Of a stretch of 64,000 bases of DNA, positions 8,800 to 15,759 are shown piece by piece. The position numbers and the translations under genes were made by a program. Below the pieces are notes generated by a model. It saw only the letters and a list, made by a program, of their open reading frames with translations, did no database searches and was not told where the DNA came from. Positions within the stretch are counted from its first letter, which is position 1. Every line of letters starts with the position of its first letter. This DNA is from Caballeronia mineralivorans PML1(12) (GTDB lineage: Bacteria; Pseudomonadota; Gammaproteobacteria; Burkholderiales; Burkholderiaceae), in the NCBI RefSeq assembly GCF_001028175.1, contig NZ_AEJF01000188.1, positions 1-64,000 of the forward strand, read 5' to 3'.

Positions 8800-9311
8800 T
8801 ACTGCAGATTGCCCCAGCGCTCCACCGCCGGTTCCGCCGATGCCCATTTCCAGGCGCCACTGTCATTGCCCTTGCACGCCTGGGCAAGGAACCAGTCCCG
8901 ATGCGCATCGGGGTTATCACCGTCGGCGACCGAGAACGCAAACTCCCGGCACGTGGCCAGCGCACTGCTGAATTCGCGCAGCACGCGTACGTCGCCGTGA
9001 CCGTTCTCCACCGGCAGCCTGTGCTTCACGCTCCACGGTTTCGTATCGCCGATGGGCAGATCGCCCACGGTGGTTGCTATCGCGATCTGCTGGTCGCTGT
9101 GCAGGCGTTTCATGAGGCGCTGGATGGCTTCGTCGGTGGCGGCCTGGACCGCGATACCCACGCCGAAGCCAACTGCGGGATTGCTGGTGACCACGCCGGT
9201 GGACACGCCGGCAGCCGCGCCGGCCGCGGCGCCAATCGACCCGCAGCCGCTCATGATGACGCAGCTCGCTGCAACGCCGGCCGCGAGTATCAAGCGGAGG
9301 CCGGGCCTCAT
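8799..9311 (-). CDS. Glycine-zipper lipoprotein, paralog 2 of a tandem pair
   Basis: 170 residues starting MRPGLRLILAAG, with a signal peptide and a lipobox-like VIMSGC, so probably lipid-anchored. A Gly/Ala-rich segment (SIGAAAGAAAGVSTGVV) resembles glycine-zipper membrane motifs. The C-terminal half is globular and ends with GAWKWASAEPAVERWGNLQ. That ending is nearly the same as the C-terminus of the upstream gene product, so the two are tandem duplicates. Its ATG overlaps the stop of the upstream gene in an ATGA arrangement, giving translational coupling. Function unknown; an envelope role is inferred from the lipobox. Confidence 0.75.
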   Translation of the reverse strand: MRPGLRLILAAGVAASCVIMSGCGSIGAAAGAAAGVSTGVVTSNPAVGFGVGIAVQAATDEAIQRLMKRLHSDQQIAIATTVGDLPIGDTKPWSVKHRLPVENGHGDVRVLREFSSALATCREFAFSVADGDNPDAHRDWFLAQACKGNDSGAWKWASAEPAVERWGNLQ

Positions 9312-9862
9312 TGCAGCGCGCCCCAGCGCGGCGTAGCAGGTTCTGCCGATGCCCACTTCCAGGTCTGGCCGTCACGGCAGATCGAGGCTACGTAGAAGCC
9401 GCTGTCGGCGGGTTGATCCTTGGTGGCGTCGGTATCGACGGAGAACACGATTTCCTTGCAGTCGAGCGTGCCGGTGCTGATGGTCCGGCTGACCGTCACG
9501 CGACCTTTCTCATCCGGTTCGATAGGCACGGAATGCACCGCGGCCCACGTTGCCACTGCCCCAACGGCAAGTGGCCCGGCGGCGCCGGCGATCCTGTCCT
9601 GCGTGTAGGTGTGCATCACGCGCTCGCTATATTGCACACCTGCTTTGGCTGCGGCGACAGCGCCCAGGCCGATGCCGGTTGCCACTGCGGCATTCCTGGT
9701 GACGCTGCCCGCGATAGCCGCGCCAGCAACACCGGCGCCTGCCACGGCGCCTTCGCCATATAGGGAGTTACAGCCTGAAAGGGTAGAGCATGCGAGTGCT
9801 CCGATCACGAGCGTTACCAGTGCGACGGCGTTGGGGGGACGCCGGTGAATCATTTTCTGCAT
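9308..9862 (-). CDS. Glycine-zipper lipoprotein, paralog 1 of a tandem pair
   Basis: 184 residues. The N-terminus MQKMIHRRPPNAVALV leads into a hydrophobic stretch and the lipobox LSGCNS, a clear lipoprotein signal. An Ala/Gly/Val-rich region (about 35-75) follows. The globular C-terminal domain contains an EIVFSVDTD segment and ends TWKWASAEPATPRWGALQ. It shares domain order and ending with the next gene. AGGAAGG precedes the ATG. A sigma-54-like promoter (9941-9955) lies about 80 bases upstream, and a divergent or nearby activator gene begins beyond it. It is probably the first gene of a two-gene operon belonging to the sigma-54 cluster. Confidence 0.75.
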   Translation of the reverse strand: MQKMIHRRPPNAVALVTLVIGALACSTLSGCNSLYGEGAVAGAGVAGAAIAGSVTRNAAVATGIGLGAVAAAKAGVQYSERVMHTYTQDRIAGAAGPLAVGAVATWAAVHSVPIEPDEKGRVTVSRTISTGTLDCKEIVFSVDTDATKDQPADSGFYVASICRDGQTWKWASAEPATPRWGALQ

Positions 9863-9940
9863 GTGCTGTACCTTCCTCGCCTTTCCTTATTCTTTCGATG
9901 ACGGCAGCCGGCTTGCGTGTGCGCACTGAAGGAACACTAA

Positions 9941-9955
9941 GCAATCGGAGCGCCC
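9941..9955 (-). promoter_or_regulatory. Candidate sigma-54 promoter for the lipoprotein pair
   Basis: Minus strand GGGCGCTCCGATTGC keeps the invariant GG and GC separated by 10 bases and has a perfect TTGC, but has GGCGC in place of GGCAC. Predicted start about 68 bases before the lipoprotein ATG. A 12-bp palindrome GCTCGCGCGAGC at 10041-10052 lies about 87 bases further upstream and could bind an activator. Weaker than the other sites in the cluster. Confidence 0.45.
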
Positions 9956-10086
9956 GCGCATTTTGAATGACGCAGCGAAATGAAGGGCAAAGAAATTTGC
10001 AAGAAATTGCAAATGCGGGGAACGTAGTGCGGATCGAGTCGCTCGCGCGAGCAGACCCGGACCAACCCCGAGTGCGAACGAAACAA

Positions 10087-11157
10087 CTATCCCTCAGCAC
10101 CCGTCGAAGTCGATGAATCCGCCTCGCCGCCTTCGTTCTCGTAAATACCGAGGCGGTTGTACAGAGTCTTGAGGCTCACGCCAAGCGCCTTGGCGGCGCG
10201 TCGTTTGTCTCCTCCGCAATGCTTGAGCGTGCCGAGGATGATTTGCTTCTGCGCATCGGCGAGCGGCGTGCCGACCCACACGTTCATCGCATCGCCTTGC
10301 GTGACCGGTTTTTTAACCCGCGACGTCAGATGCGGATGCGCTATTTCCACTGTCCTCTCAGCAAGAATGAATGCGCGATACACCGTGTTCTTCAACTCAC
10401 GCACGTTGCCCGGCCATGAGTAGGTGCGCAGCATGTCCAGCGCGCGTTTGCTGAAGGACTTGTTCGTGCCTTCCTGCGCGTTCATCTCGGCGAGAAAGTG
10501 TTGCGCGAGAAATTCGCGGTCGGTATCGCGTTCCCGCAAAGGCGGTGCTCGCAACGGAAATACGGCGAGCCGATACATCAGGTCTTCCCGCAAGCCGTTC
10601 TCTTTGACCGCCACGATAGGGTCGCGATTGGTCGCCGCGATCACGCGGACATCCGAATGAATCAGATCATTGCCGCCCACGCGAAAGAACGTTCCTGTTT
10701 CCAGCGCACGCAGCAACTTGACCTGGCGCACTGGCGACATCTCCGTCACTTCATCGAGGAACAGCGTGCCGCCGTTCGCATGCTCGAAGTAACCCAGGCG
10801 CCCCTGCACGGCACCCGTGAAGCTGCCTTTCTCGTGGCCGAAGAGTTCGGGCTCGATCAGGTTGTCGGGGATCGCGCCGCAATTCACCGCGACAAACGGT
10901 GCTTCGCGGCGCGCGCTCTGGTCGTGGATCGTGCGGGCAATCAACTCCTTGCCTGTCCCTGATTCACCGATGATCAACGCGGTGGCATCGGTGGCGGCGA
11001 CACGTTCGATCTGCGAGTAAAGCTCCATCATCACGGGCGACGATCCGTACAGAAGTCCGTACGACTTCAGACCCGCGATTTCACCTGGATTGCGTTTTTT
11101 CTGCGATGGCGTGTCGCCGGAGGCGACGGCCGGCGAGTCCAGATCGGTTGACGCCAT
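10087..11157 (-). CDS. Sigma-54-dependent activator lacking a receiver domain
   Basis: 356 residues from the ATG at 11157; a TTG 36 bases upstream is a less likely start. A short N-terminal tail of about 35 residues leads directly into the AAA+ domain. This has Walker A GESGTGKE (64-71), the sigma-54 contact loop GSFTGA (111-116), Walker B TLFLDE (131-136) and WPGNVRELKN. The C-terminus is a Fis-type helix-turn-helix (RRAAKALGVSLKTLYNRLGIY). The usual sensory domain is missing, so activity may be controlled by expression or a partner protein. GSFTGA replaces the common GAFTGA. It sits between genes with sigma-54 promoters, and rpoN is 7 kb away. Confidence 0.88.
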   Translation of the reverse strand: MASTDLDSPAVASGDTPSQKKRNPGEIAGLKSYGLLYGSSPVMMELYSQIERVAATDATALIIGESGTGKELIARTIHDQSARREAPFVAVNCGAIPDNLIEPELFGHEKGSFTGAVQGRLGYFEHANGGTLFLDEVTEMSPVRQVKLLRALETGTFFRVGGNDLIHSDVRVIAATNRDPIVAVKENGLREDLMYRLAVFPLRAPPLRERDTDREFLAQHFLAEMNAQEGTNKSFSKRALDMLRTYSWPGNVRELKNTVYRAFILAERTVEIAHPHLTSRVKKPVTQGDAMNVWVGTPLADAQKQIILGTLKHCGGDKRRAAKALGVSLKTLYNRLGIYENEGGEADSSTSTGAEG

Positions 11158-11633
11158 GAGTCTTTTGTCCTGCAAATGTTGTTCGGGCGACAAGTCGGCC
11201 GCGGGGGGAAGACAAGGCGGCGCCGCAGGGTCGAGCGGGTCGTCACCGCGTCAGGTGGCAGGCTGGATTCTCACTGCCGCTCGAGTGGGCAAAGCATCGT
11301 TCGACGCGCGCCGGTCCGGTCGTTGCCGTGGCCGGTGCGTGCATGCGGCTTATCTCATAAACCGTATTTAACCATTCGTAACGACTCAGCGGCAATGTGC
11401 TTTGGGTGAGCTTTGAGATTTGTCGCGCAATTAAATAACCAGCAGGCATACGTATAAGCATACGAATAAGCGCGCGAATAGAGATCGATAGCCACGAGCC
11501 GGAAAGCTTCACCGATACCGTCTGAAAATTGCCTCCGACGGGCGTAATAGTTACGCGTTCGACGCATCGTCACGCCACTCTGCCTATGCAATCATTAATG
11601 AATAGAGTCCCGACCGACCTTGTTTGACCGGGA
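11158..11633. other. Regulatory intergenic region with near-direct repeats
   Basis: About 540 bases separate the two divergent genes (10087-11157 and 11697-12041). No gene is convincing here. At 11447-11476 the units CATACGTATAAG, CATACGAATAAG and CGCGCGAATAG follow each other, giving an imperfect tandem array about 160-190 bases upstream of the sigma-54 promoter at 11634. That is a usual distance for activator (UAS) sites. Confidence 0.45.
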
Positions 11634-11648
11634 TGGCACGAAATCTGC
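11634..11648 (+). promoter_or_regulatory. Sigma-54 promoter for the DUF883 operon
   Basis: TGGCACGAAATCTGC: a perfect -24 box TGGCACG, a 4-base spacer and CTGC at -12 (one mismatch to TTGC). GG and GC are separated by exactly 10 bases. Predicted start near 11659, about 38 bases before the first gene of the operon. Confidence 0.75.
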
Positions 11649-11696
11649 GAATAGGGTGGCATCTGCAATAGAACGGCCGGTAACCGGCAAGAAGCC

Positions 11697-12041
11697 ATGG
11701 AAGATTCCCTTCATTTCGACATTCCCGTGCAACAGCGCATGCGTCCCGTCGGCCGGGCACGCGCGCCGCAGCGCGCAGCCGAGCGTCCGGAACTCCTCTC
11801 GGCTGAACCGATCAACATTGATCACTGGGCCGCCGTTGCGCTGGTTACTGCGCTGATGTGCGTGGTGATGGCGTGCGCTGCCGGTACGCCGACGCTGGCG
11901 CGCGCAGCGGGTTTTACGAGTGCGGTGTTTGGAGCGCTGGGTGGCGCGCTGGTGCTCGGTTGCATGCTGCGCGCCATGCGACTGCGGCACTCGCAGCGGC
12001 GCTACATTCGTCAGACGTTAATGGCAGTCAATGATGGTTAA
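11697..12041 (+). CDS. Small two-TM membrane protein
   Basis: 114 residues. A hydrophilic N-terminal 42 residues (MEDSLHFDIPVQQ start) precede two hydrophobic helices, about 43-62 and 69-92. A basic tail (MRLRHSQRRYIRQ) points to the cytoplasm. No family is recognised. It is the first gene after a strong sigma-54 promoter and is followed, after 41 bases carrying a short TTAATGGATCG repeat, by a DUF883 gene. It therefore probably serves in the same envelope or stress response. The ribosome site (AAGAAG) is modest. Confidence 0.65.
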   Translation: MEDSLHFDIPVQQRMRPVGRARAPQRAAERPELLSAEPINIDHWAAVALVTALMCVVMACAAGTPTLARAAGFTSAVFGALGGALVLGCMLRAMRLRHSQRRYIRQTLMAVNDG

Positions 12042-12082
12042 TGGATCGTTAATGGATCGTTAATGGCAAGGGGTTTCATAAC

Positions 12083-12406
12083 ATGAGCATGAGTCAAACC
12101 ACTGTCCAGATGTCACTGGGCAGGCAGAAGATCATCGAAGACATCAAGGTCTTGCTGAACGATTCGGAAGAGCTCGTGCGGCTGAGCGCGTCGCTGCCTG
12201 CTGAAGGTGTCGACGCGTTGCGTACGCGCTTGCGAGAGCACGTCGATGCTGCGCGCAACGCGCTCGAAGCAGCGCAATCCACTGCACAGGAGCGGTATCG
12301 CGCGAGTCTGGACGGCACCGTGCAATACACGCGCGACAACCCGTGGCAGGCGCTGGGCATTGCGGCGGGCGTCGGCTTTCTGGCGGGCATCCTGGTTTCG
12401 CGATAA
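12083..12406 (+). CDS. DUF883 (ElaB/YqjD-type) membrane-anchored protein
   Basis: 107 residues. A long amphipathic helical region (about 12-75, IIEDIKVLLNDSEELVR through ARNALEAAQ) is followed by the family hallmark DNPWQALGIAAGVGFLAGILVSR, a single C-terminal glycine-rich TM anchor. E. coli relatives ElaB and YqjD are inner-membrane proteins that associate with ribosomes in stationary phase; that function is known for the family, not shown here. Second gene of the operon under the sigma-54 promoter at 11634. Confidence 0.85.
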   Translation: MSMSQTTVQMSLGRQKIIEDIKVLLNDSEELVRLSASLPAEGVDALRTRLREHVDAARNALEAAQSTAQERYRASLDGTVQYTRDNPWQALGIAAGVGFLAGILVSR

Positions 12407-12476
12407 CCGTGACGGTTGCGAGAAGCGATCACCGCGATCATCGCAATCGATCATCGCAATAAGCGGAGGAAACACA

Positions 12477-12737
12477 ATGGCACGACCCAAATTCGGCCTG
12501 TTCGGCGCGTTGTTCGCGATAGGCAGCGTGCTTGCCTGGCGCTGGGCGCAATCACAACGCGACGCTTCAAAACGCGGAGCGCGTGAACTCCAGCGCTGGG
12601 AGGGCGAGGGCGGCAAGGTCGTCACGCCGGCGAGTGCATCGGCTGTGACGCCTGTGTCGCCGGTCAGGCCGTCGAACGGCCAGGGCAATGGCGCGCTGGG
12701 GGGTACACCCGAGGCGTGGCATTTTCCGCATAGCTGA
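12477..12737 (+). CDS. Small single-TM protein downstream of DUF883
   Basis: 86 residues with a strong ribosome site (GCGGAGGA). The N-terminus MARPKFGLFGALFAIGS is a TM helix or uncleaved signal. It is followed by a basic and glutamine-rich stretch, a short Pro/Ser/Val-rich linker and the tail EAWHFPHS. The family is not recognised. The layout (TM protein, DUF883, small TM protein) parallels the yqjD-yqjE-yqjK type operon in enterobacteria, although similarity to YqjE/YqjK could not be established. A terminator follows at 12820. Confidence 0.65.
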   Translation: MARPKFGLFGALFAIGSVLAWRWAQSQRDASKRGARELQRWEGEGGKVVTPASASAVTPVSPVRPSNGQGNGALGGTPEAWHFPHS

Positions 12738-12819
12738 TATTCATACGAGTTTGCCGGCTCGATTTGCGCCAACTGAGCATGGTGAGTACGCGGCGCATGA
12801 CGTAAGCGGACTATTCGAG

Positions 12820-12848
12820 ACGCACGCCTTGGCGTGCGTTTCATTTTA
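12820..12848 (+). terminator. Rho-independent terminator
   Basis: ACGCACGC-CTTG-GCGTGCGT (12820-12839) is a perfect 8-bp stem followed by a T-rich tract. It closes the 11697-12737 operon before the response-regulator gene. Confidence 0.75.
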
Positions 12849-12892
12849 ATAAAGCCTTATAATCGACTGACTCACAGTAATAATTTTGCTAA

Positions 12893-12906
12893 ATGGCAAT
12901 AATTGC
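12893..12906. promoter_or_regulatory. Palindrome upstream of the sigma-54 response regulator
   Basis: GGCAAT-A-ATTGCC forms a perfect 6-bp inverted repeat in the 12849-13084 gap, shortly after a TATAAT-like -10 box (about 12856). It could be an operator for the activator gene at 13085, but this is inferred from symmetry only. Confidence 0.3.
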
Positions 12907-13084
12907 CCGATGCAGTCAGGCGCCATTCGCGAAACCGGAAAGTCTTTCATCTTTCGGCATACTTGAGTTTCTCTCAGTGCGCATTCGACCTGGTGGCGCG
13001 CAGTTCTTTTAGCACCGTCCCAGAGACCTCCACGACGCCTTCTGCGTCGCGTGACCCTCAACGCTTTGGATAAATTCGAGACGC

Positions 13085-14491
13085 ATGCCACACGTATTGA
13101 TTGTCGATGACGATCCCAGTACCCGCGAGGCACTAGCCGCGATCATCGGCGAAGACGGACTGACGACAGCCACAGCGGGCGATCTGCGCGAAGCGCGGAT
13201 TCAGCTTGTGCGCCAGACACCGGACGTTGTATTCACGGACCTCAAATTGCCCGACGGTTCGGGTGTCGATCTGTTCGAGGATCTCGATCCCCGATCCGGC
13301 GTGGAAATCATCGTCATCACCGGACACGCGACAGTGGAGTCGGCGGTCAACGCGCTGAAGATGGGCGCGACGGATTACCTCGTCAAACCCATCAACATGC
13401 AGCGCGTCAAGGCGATCCTGAGCCGCCTGCCGCGTCCCGGCGACCTCAAGGCCGAGATTGGCACGTTGCGAGGCGAACTACGCCGCATGGGCCGCTTCGG
13501 CCTCATGCTTGGCAATTCTCCCGCGATGCAAACCGTCTACGACCAGATCGGCCGTGTGGCGCCTACGGCAGCGTCGGTGCTGCTGATCGGCGAATCGGGC
13601 ACGGGCAAGGAAGTCGCCGCGCAGACGCTTCACGAGCTGAGCCTGCGCCGCAAGCATTCGTTTATTGCGGTGAACTGCGGGGCGATCTCGCCGAACCTGA
13701 TTGAATCGGAGATGTTCGGGCATGAGCGCGGCTCGTTCACCGGCGCGGATCGTCAGCACAAGGGCTACTTCGAACGCGCGAACGGCGGCACGCTATTCCT
13801 CGATGAAATCACCGAGATGCCGATCGAATTGCAGGTGAAACTGTTACGCGTGCTCGAGACGGGCATGTTCATGCGGGTCGGCACGACGAAAGAATTCGAG
13901 ACCGACGTGCGCCTGATCGCCGCGACCAACCGCGATCCGGAGCAGGCCGTACTCGAAGGCAAGTTGCGGCTCGACTTGTATCATCGGCTCAACGTGTTCC
14001 CGATCAACCTGCCGCCATTGCGCGATCGTGGCGCGGACGTGGAGTTGCTGGGCCAGGCGTTCCTCGACGAACTCAATTCACGCTACAACACCAAGAAGAC
14101 GTTTCCGCCCTCGGTGCGCGACATGCTCGCGTCGTATCCGTGGCCGGGTAATGTACGCGAGCTGAAGAACTACGTGCAGCGTGCGTACATCATGTCGGGC
14201 GCCGAGTCCGACAGTACCGCGACTGTGCCGTTGCAGATCTCGCTGGCGAAGCCATCGGCGGGAACCGCGGTCACCATTCCATTCGGCACGTCGCTCGCCG
14301 AAGCGGATCGTCAGTTGATCCTCGCCACGCTCGAACAGTGCGGCGGCGTGAAGACGCGGGCAGCGGAGATCCTCGGCATCAGCCTGAAGACGCTGTATAA
14401 CCGGCTGGTCGAATACGGCGAGGACGCCGCGAACAAGGCGGCCGAAAACGAAGCCAGCGAAGTAGGCGACGGCGGTACCGGCAGCCGCTAA
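13085..14491 (+). CDS. Sigma-54-dependent response regulator (NtrC type)
   Basis: 468 residues in the classic three-domain order. The receiver (about 3-115) has the DDD triad, phospho-acceptor Asp52 in FTDLKLPDGSG and Lys in YLVKPIN. The AAA+ domain (about 145-375) has GESGTGKE, the contact loop GSFTGA and Walker B TLFLDEI. A Fis-type helix-turn-helix ends the protein (TRAAEILGISLKTLYNRLVEYG). Its AAA+ and Fis parts are very similar to the receiver-less activator at 10087-11157, including the unusual GSFTGA, so the two probably arose by duplication and read related enhancers. No cognate histidine kinase is adjacent. Confidence 0.9.
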   Translation: MPHVLIVDDDPSTREALAAIIGEDGLTTATAGDLREARIQLVRQTPDVVFTDLKLPDGSGVDLFEDLDPRSGVEIIVITGHATVESAVNALKMGATDYLVKPINMQRVKAILSRLPRPGDLKAEIGTLRGELRRMGRFGLMLGNSPAMQTVYDQIGRVAPTAASVLLIGESGTGKEVAAQTLHELSLRRKHSFIAVNCGAISPNLIESEMFGHERGSFTGADRQHKGYFERANGGTLFLDEITEMPIELQVKLLRVLETGMFMRVGTTKEFETDVRLIAATNRDPEQAVLEGKLRLDLYHRLNVFPINLPPLRDRGADVELLGQAFLDELNSRYNTKKTFPPSVRDMLASYPWPGNVRELKNYVQRAYIMSGAESDSTATVPLQISLAKPSAGTAVTIPFGTSLAEADRQLILATLEQCGGVKTRAAEILGISLKTLYNRLVEYGEDAANKAAENEASEVGDGGTGSR

Positions 14492-14827
14492 TACCAGGGC
14501 TCAGGGTTTTCAAGCCGGCGTAACGTTCGGCAACGAGCAGTAGGTGAGTCAAACGCCCGTGTCATTGGGACATCGAAAGATGTCTGCTTTGGACGGGCGC
14601 TTTTCATTGGCGCTCGCGAATGCAGCGCCGATAATGTCAAAAGGCCCGTGGGTTGATCGGAGCGGTACCAGAACTCGGGGCATGGCCTTTGCTGCGACTG
14701 AATCGCTTGGCTCGTGCGAGGTCCGGCACCTTGCAGACATCGAGCTAATCTCGAGAGTCCTTGGCCGGATCGGCCGCTGCGTCAGATCCGCACGAGTGTC
14801 ATCATCATAAGATCCAGGGAGCCCGCC
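14492..14827. other. Intergenic region with possible sigma-54 promoter
   Basis: No gene is supported: the overlapping frames on both strands (about 14544-14851) lack ribosome sites and protein-like composition. The plus strand holds a sigma-54-like site at 14678-14692, described separately. Confidence 0.4.
14678..14692 (+). promoter_or_regulatory. Weak candidate sigma-54 promoter
   Basis: GGGCATGGCCTTTGC keeps GG and GC 10 bases apart with a perfect TTGC. It deviates at two positions from TGGCACG. It lies about 135 bases upstream of the proline-rich protein gene at 14828. Chance matches of this strength are expected at some rate in GC-rich DNA. Confidence 0.35.
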
Positions 14828-15085
14828 ATGACCGATCTCGCCTCGCTTCAACGCCAGTCCCGCACGTCATGCTTCGCGTCACGCTTCATGGCGGTCCACG
14901 CGCAAACACCGCAGCCGCCTGATCCACCGTTCAATCCCGACACGCCGCCGTCGCCCGATCCGCAAGAGCCGCCCGACACGATTCCGGATCCGACACGCGA
15001 GCCGCCGTCGCCGCCGGGTCAACCGATCGGCGATCCGCCTCCGGGTCCGAACGAAACGCCGCACTTCTCAGGCACGTTGCATTGA
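14828..15085 (+). CDS. Proline-rich low-complexity protein
   Basis: 85 residues with a good ribosome site (GGGAG). After a short N-terminal segment containing SCFASRFMAVHAQ, the remaining 60 residues are mostly Pro, Asp and Glu in PDPP/PSPDPQEPP-like units. There is no recognised domain and no clear signal peptide. Low-complexity Pro/Asp proteins of this kind are seen as surface or periplasmic spacers, but nothing here proves location. The gene might belong to the sigma-54 cluster by position. Base composition resembles the neighbours. Confidence 0.5.
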   Translation: MTDLASLQRQSRTSCFASRFMAVHAQTPQPPDPPFNPDTPPSPDPQEPPDTIPDPTREPPSPPGQPIGDPPPGPNETPHFSGTLH

Positions 15086-15284
15086 ACCTGAATTTTTTCA
15101 CCGGGCCTTGTCAATTCGCCGGCTCGCAGAGGTTTTGAACATATTTCCATGATGCTGTAGGCATTACAACGTATTGCGCAAGAGTGACCGGATAGATGTG
15201 ATGTGTGCGGTTGTTTTTGCTGGATTTTGTTGGTAATCCGCCGCCGAACTTGTTCTCCGACGGCCTTCTCTTCTGGAGGCATCC

Positions 15285-15548
15285 ATGAGGCACCCCGCAC
15301 TCCGTCGTTCAGCACGCCATTCATCGAAGCGTGAAGCGCGGCCCGATCCGGCCAAAATGACCCCACCCGACGTCGCCGCAGAGTCAGGTAACCCGGCCAA
15401 TCCAGGCAGCCTGCAAACGCCGCACGATCCCGCCGGACAGAACCGTCCGGCCCCGGGCGTGCCGCCGGACGGCGACCACAACCAGGGCGGCATACGGAAG
15501 GAAGGAATCGATTACCAGCGGGATCTCGGGTCGGAACAGGACGCCTGA
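15285..15548 (+). CDS. Small hydrophilic, Pro/Gly-rich hypothetical protein
   Basis: 87 residues with a strong ribosome site TGGAGG seven bases before the ATG. It has a basic N-terminus (MRHPALRRSARHSSKR), then a Pro/Asn/Gly/Asp-rich body (GNPANPGSLQTPHDPAG) and an acidic end. It has no cysteine and no hydrophobic segment, and is probably disordered. It resembles small stress-induced hydrophilic proteins in composition only. It lies just before otsA within the sigma-54 cluster; no sigma-54 promoter is seen directly in front of it. Confidence 0.55.
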   Translation: MRHPALRRSARHSSKREARPDPAKMTPPDVAAESGNPANPGSLQTPHDPAGQNRPAPGVPPDGDHNQGGIRKEGIDYQRDLGSEQDA

Positions 15549-15577
15549 ATCACGTCGATGCAAGCTTTTTATGCGAT

Positions 15578-15611
15578 GCGCGCCACCATGAAAATCTTCT
15601 GCATGGCGCGC
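15578..15611. promoter_or_regulatory. Inverted repeat upstream of otsA promoter
   Basis: GCGCGCCA (15578-15585) and TGGCGCGC (15604-15611) are perfect inverted halves about 70-100 bases upstream of the sigma-54 -24 box. That is the usual place for an activator site. Alternatively it is a weak terminator for the preceding gene. Confidence 0.4.
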
Positions 15612-15677
15612 TATAACCGCTTGTTTTTGTTTGTCTGTCACATTTATACACAATTTTTATTTTCCAAATTGTAAAAA

Positions 15678-15692
15678 AGGCACGTGTCTTGC
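15678..15692 (+). promoter_or_regulatory. Sigma-54 promoter for otsA
   Basis: AGGCACGTGTCTTGC, followed by A, matches the consensus (T)GGCACG-N4-TTGCA at every position except the first T. GG and GC are exactly 10 bases apart. It is embedded in AT-rich upstream DNA. Predicted start near 15703, 57 bases before the otsA ATG. Confidence 0.8.
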
Positions 15693-15759
15693 ATTGGTAA
15701 GTCGGTCAATTCGAACGAGCAACCGAACGAGCAACGACAACTGATGAGGTGAAGCGGTA

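Noticed and set aside
14544-14851. Overlapping 88- and 100-codon frames on opposite strands
   Set aside because: Neither has a ribosome site or protein-like composition; the region is better read as the control region of the gene at 14828.
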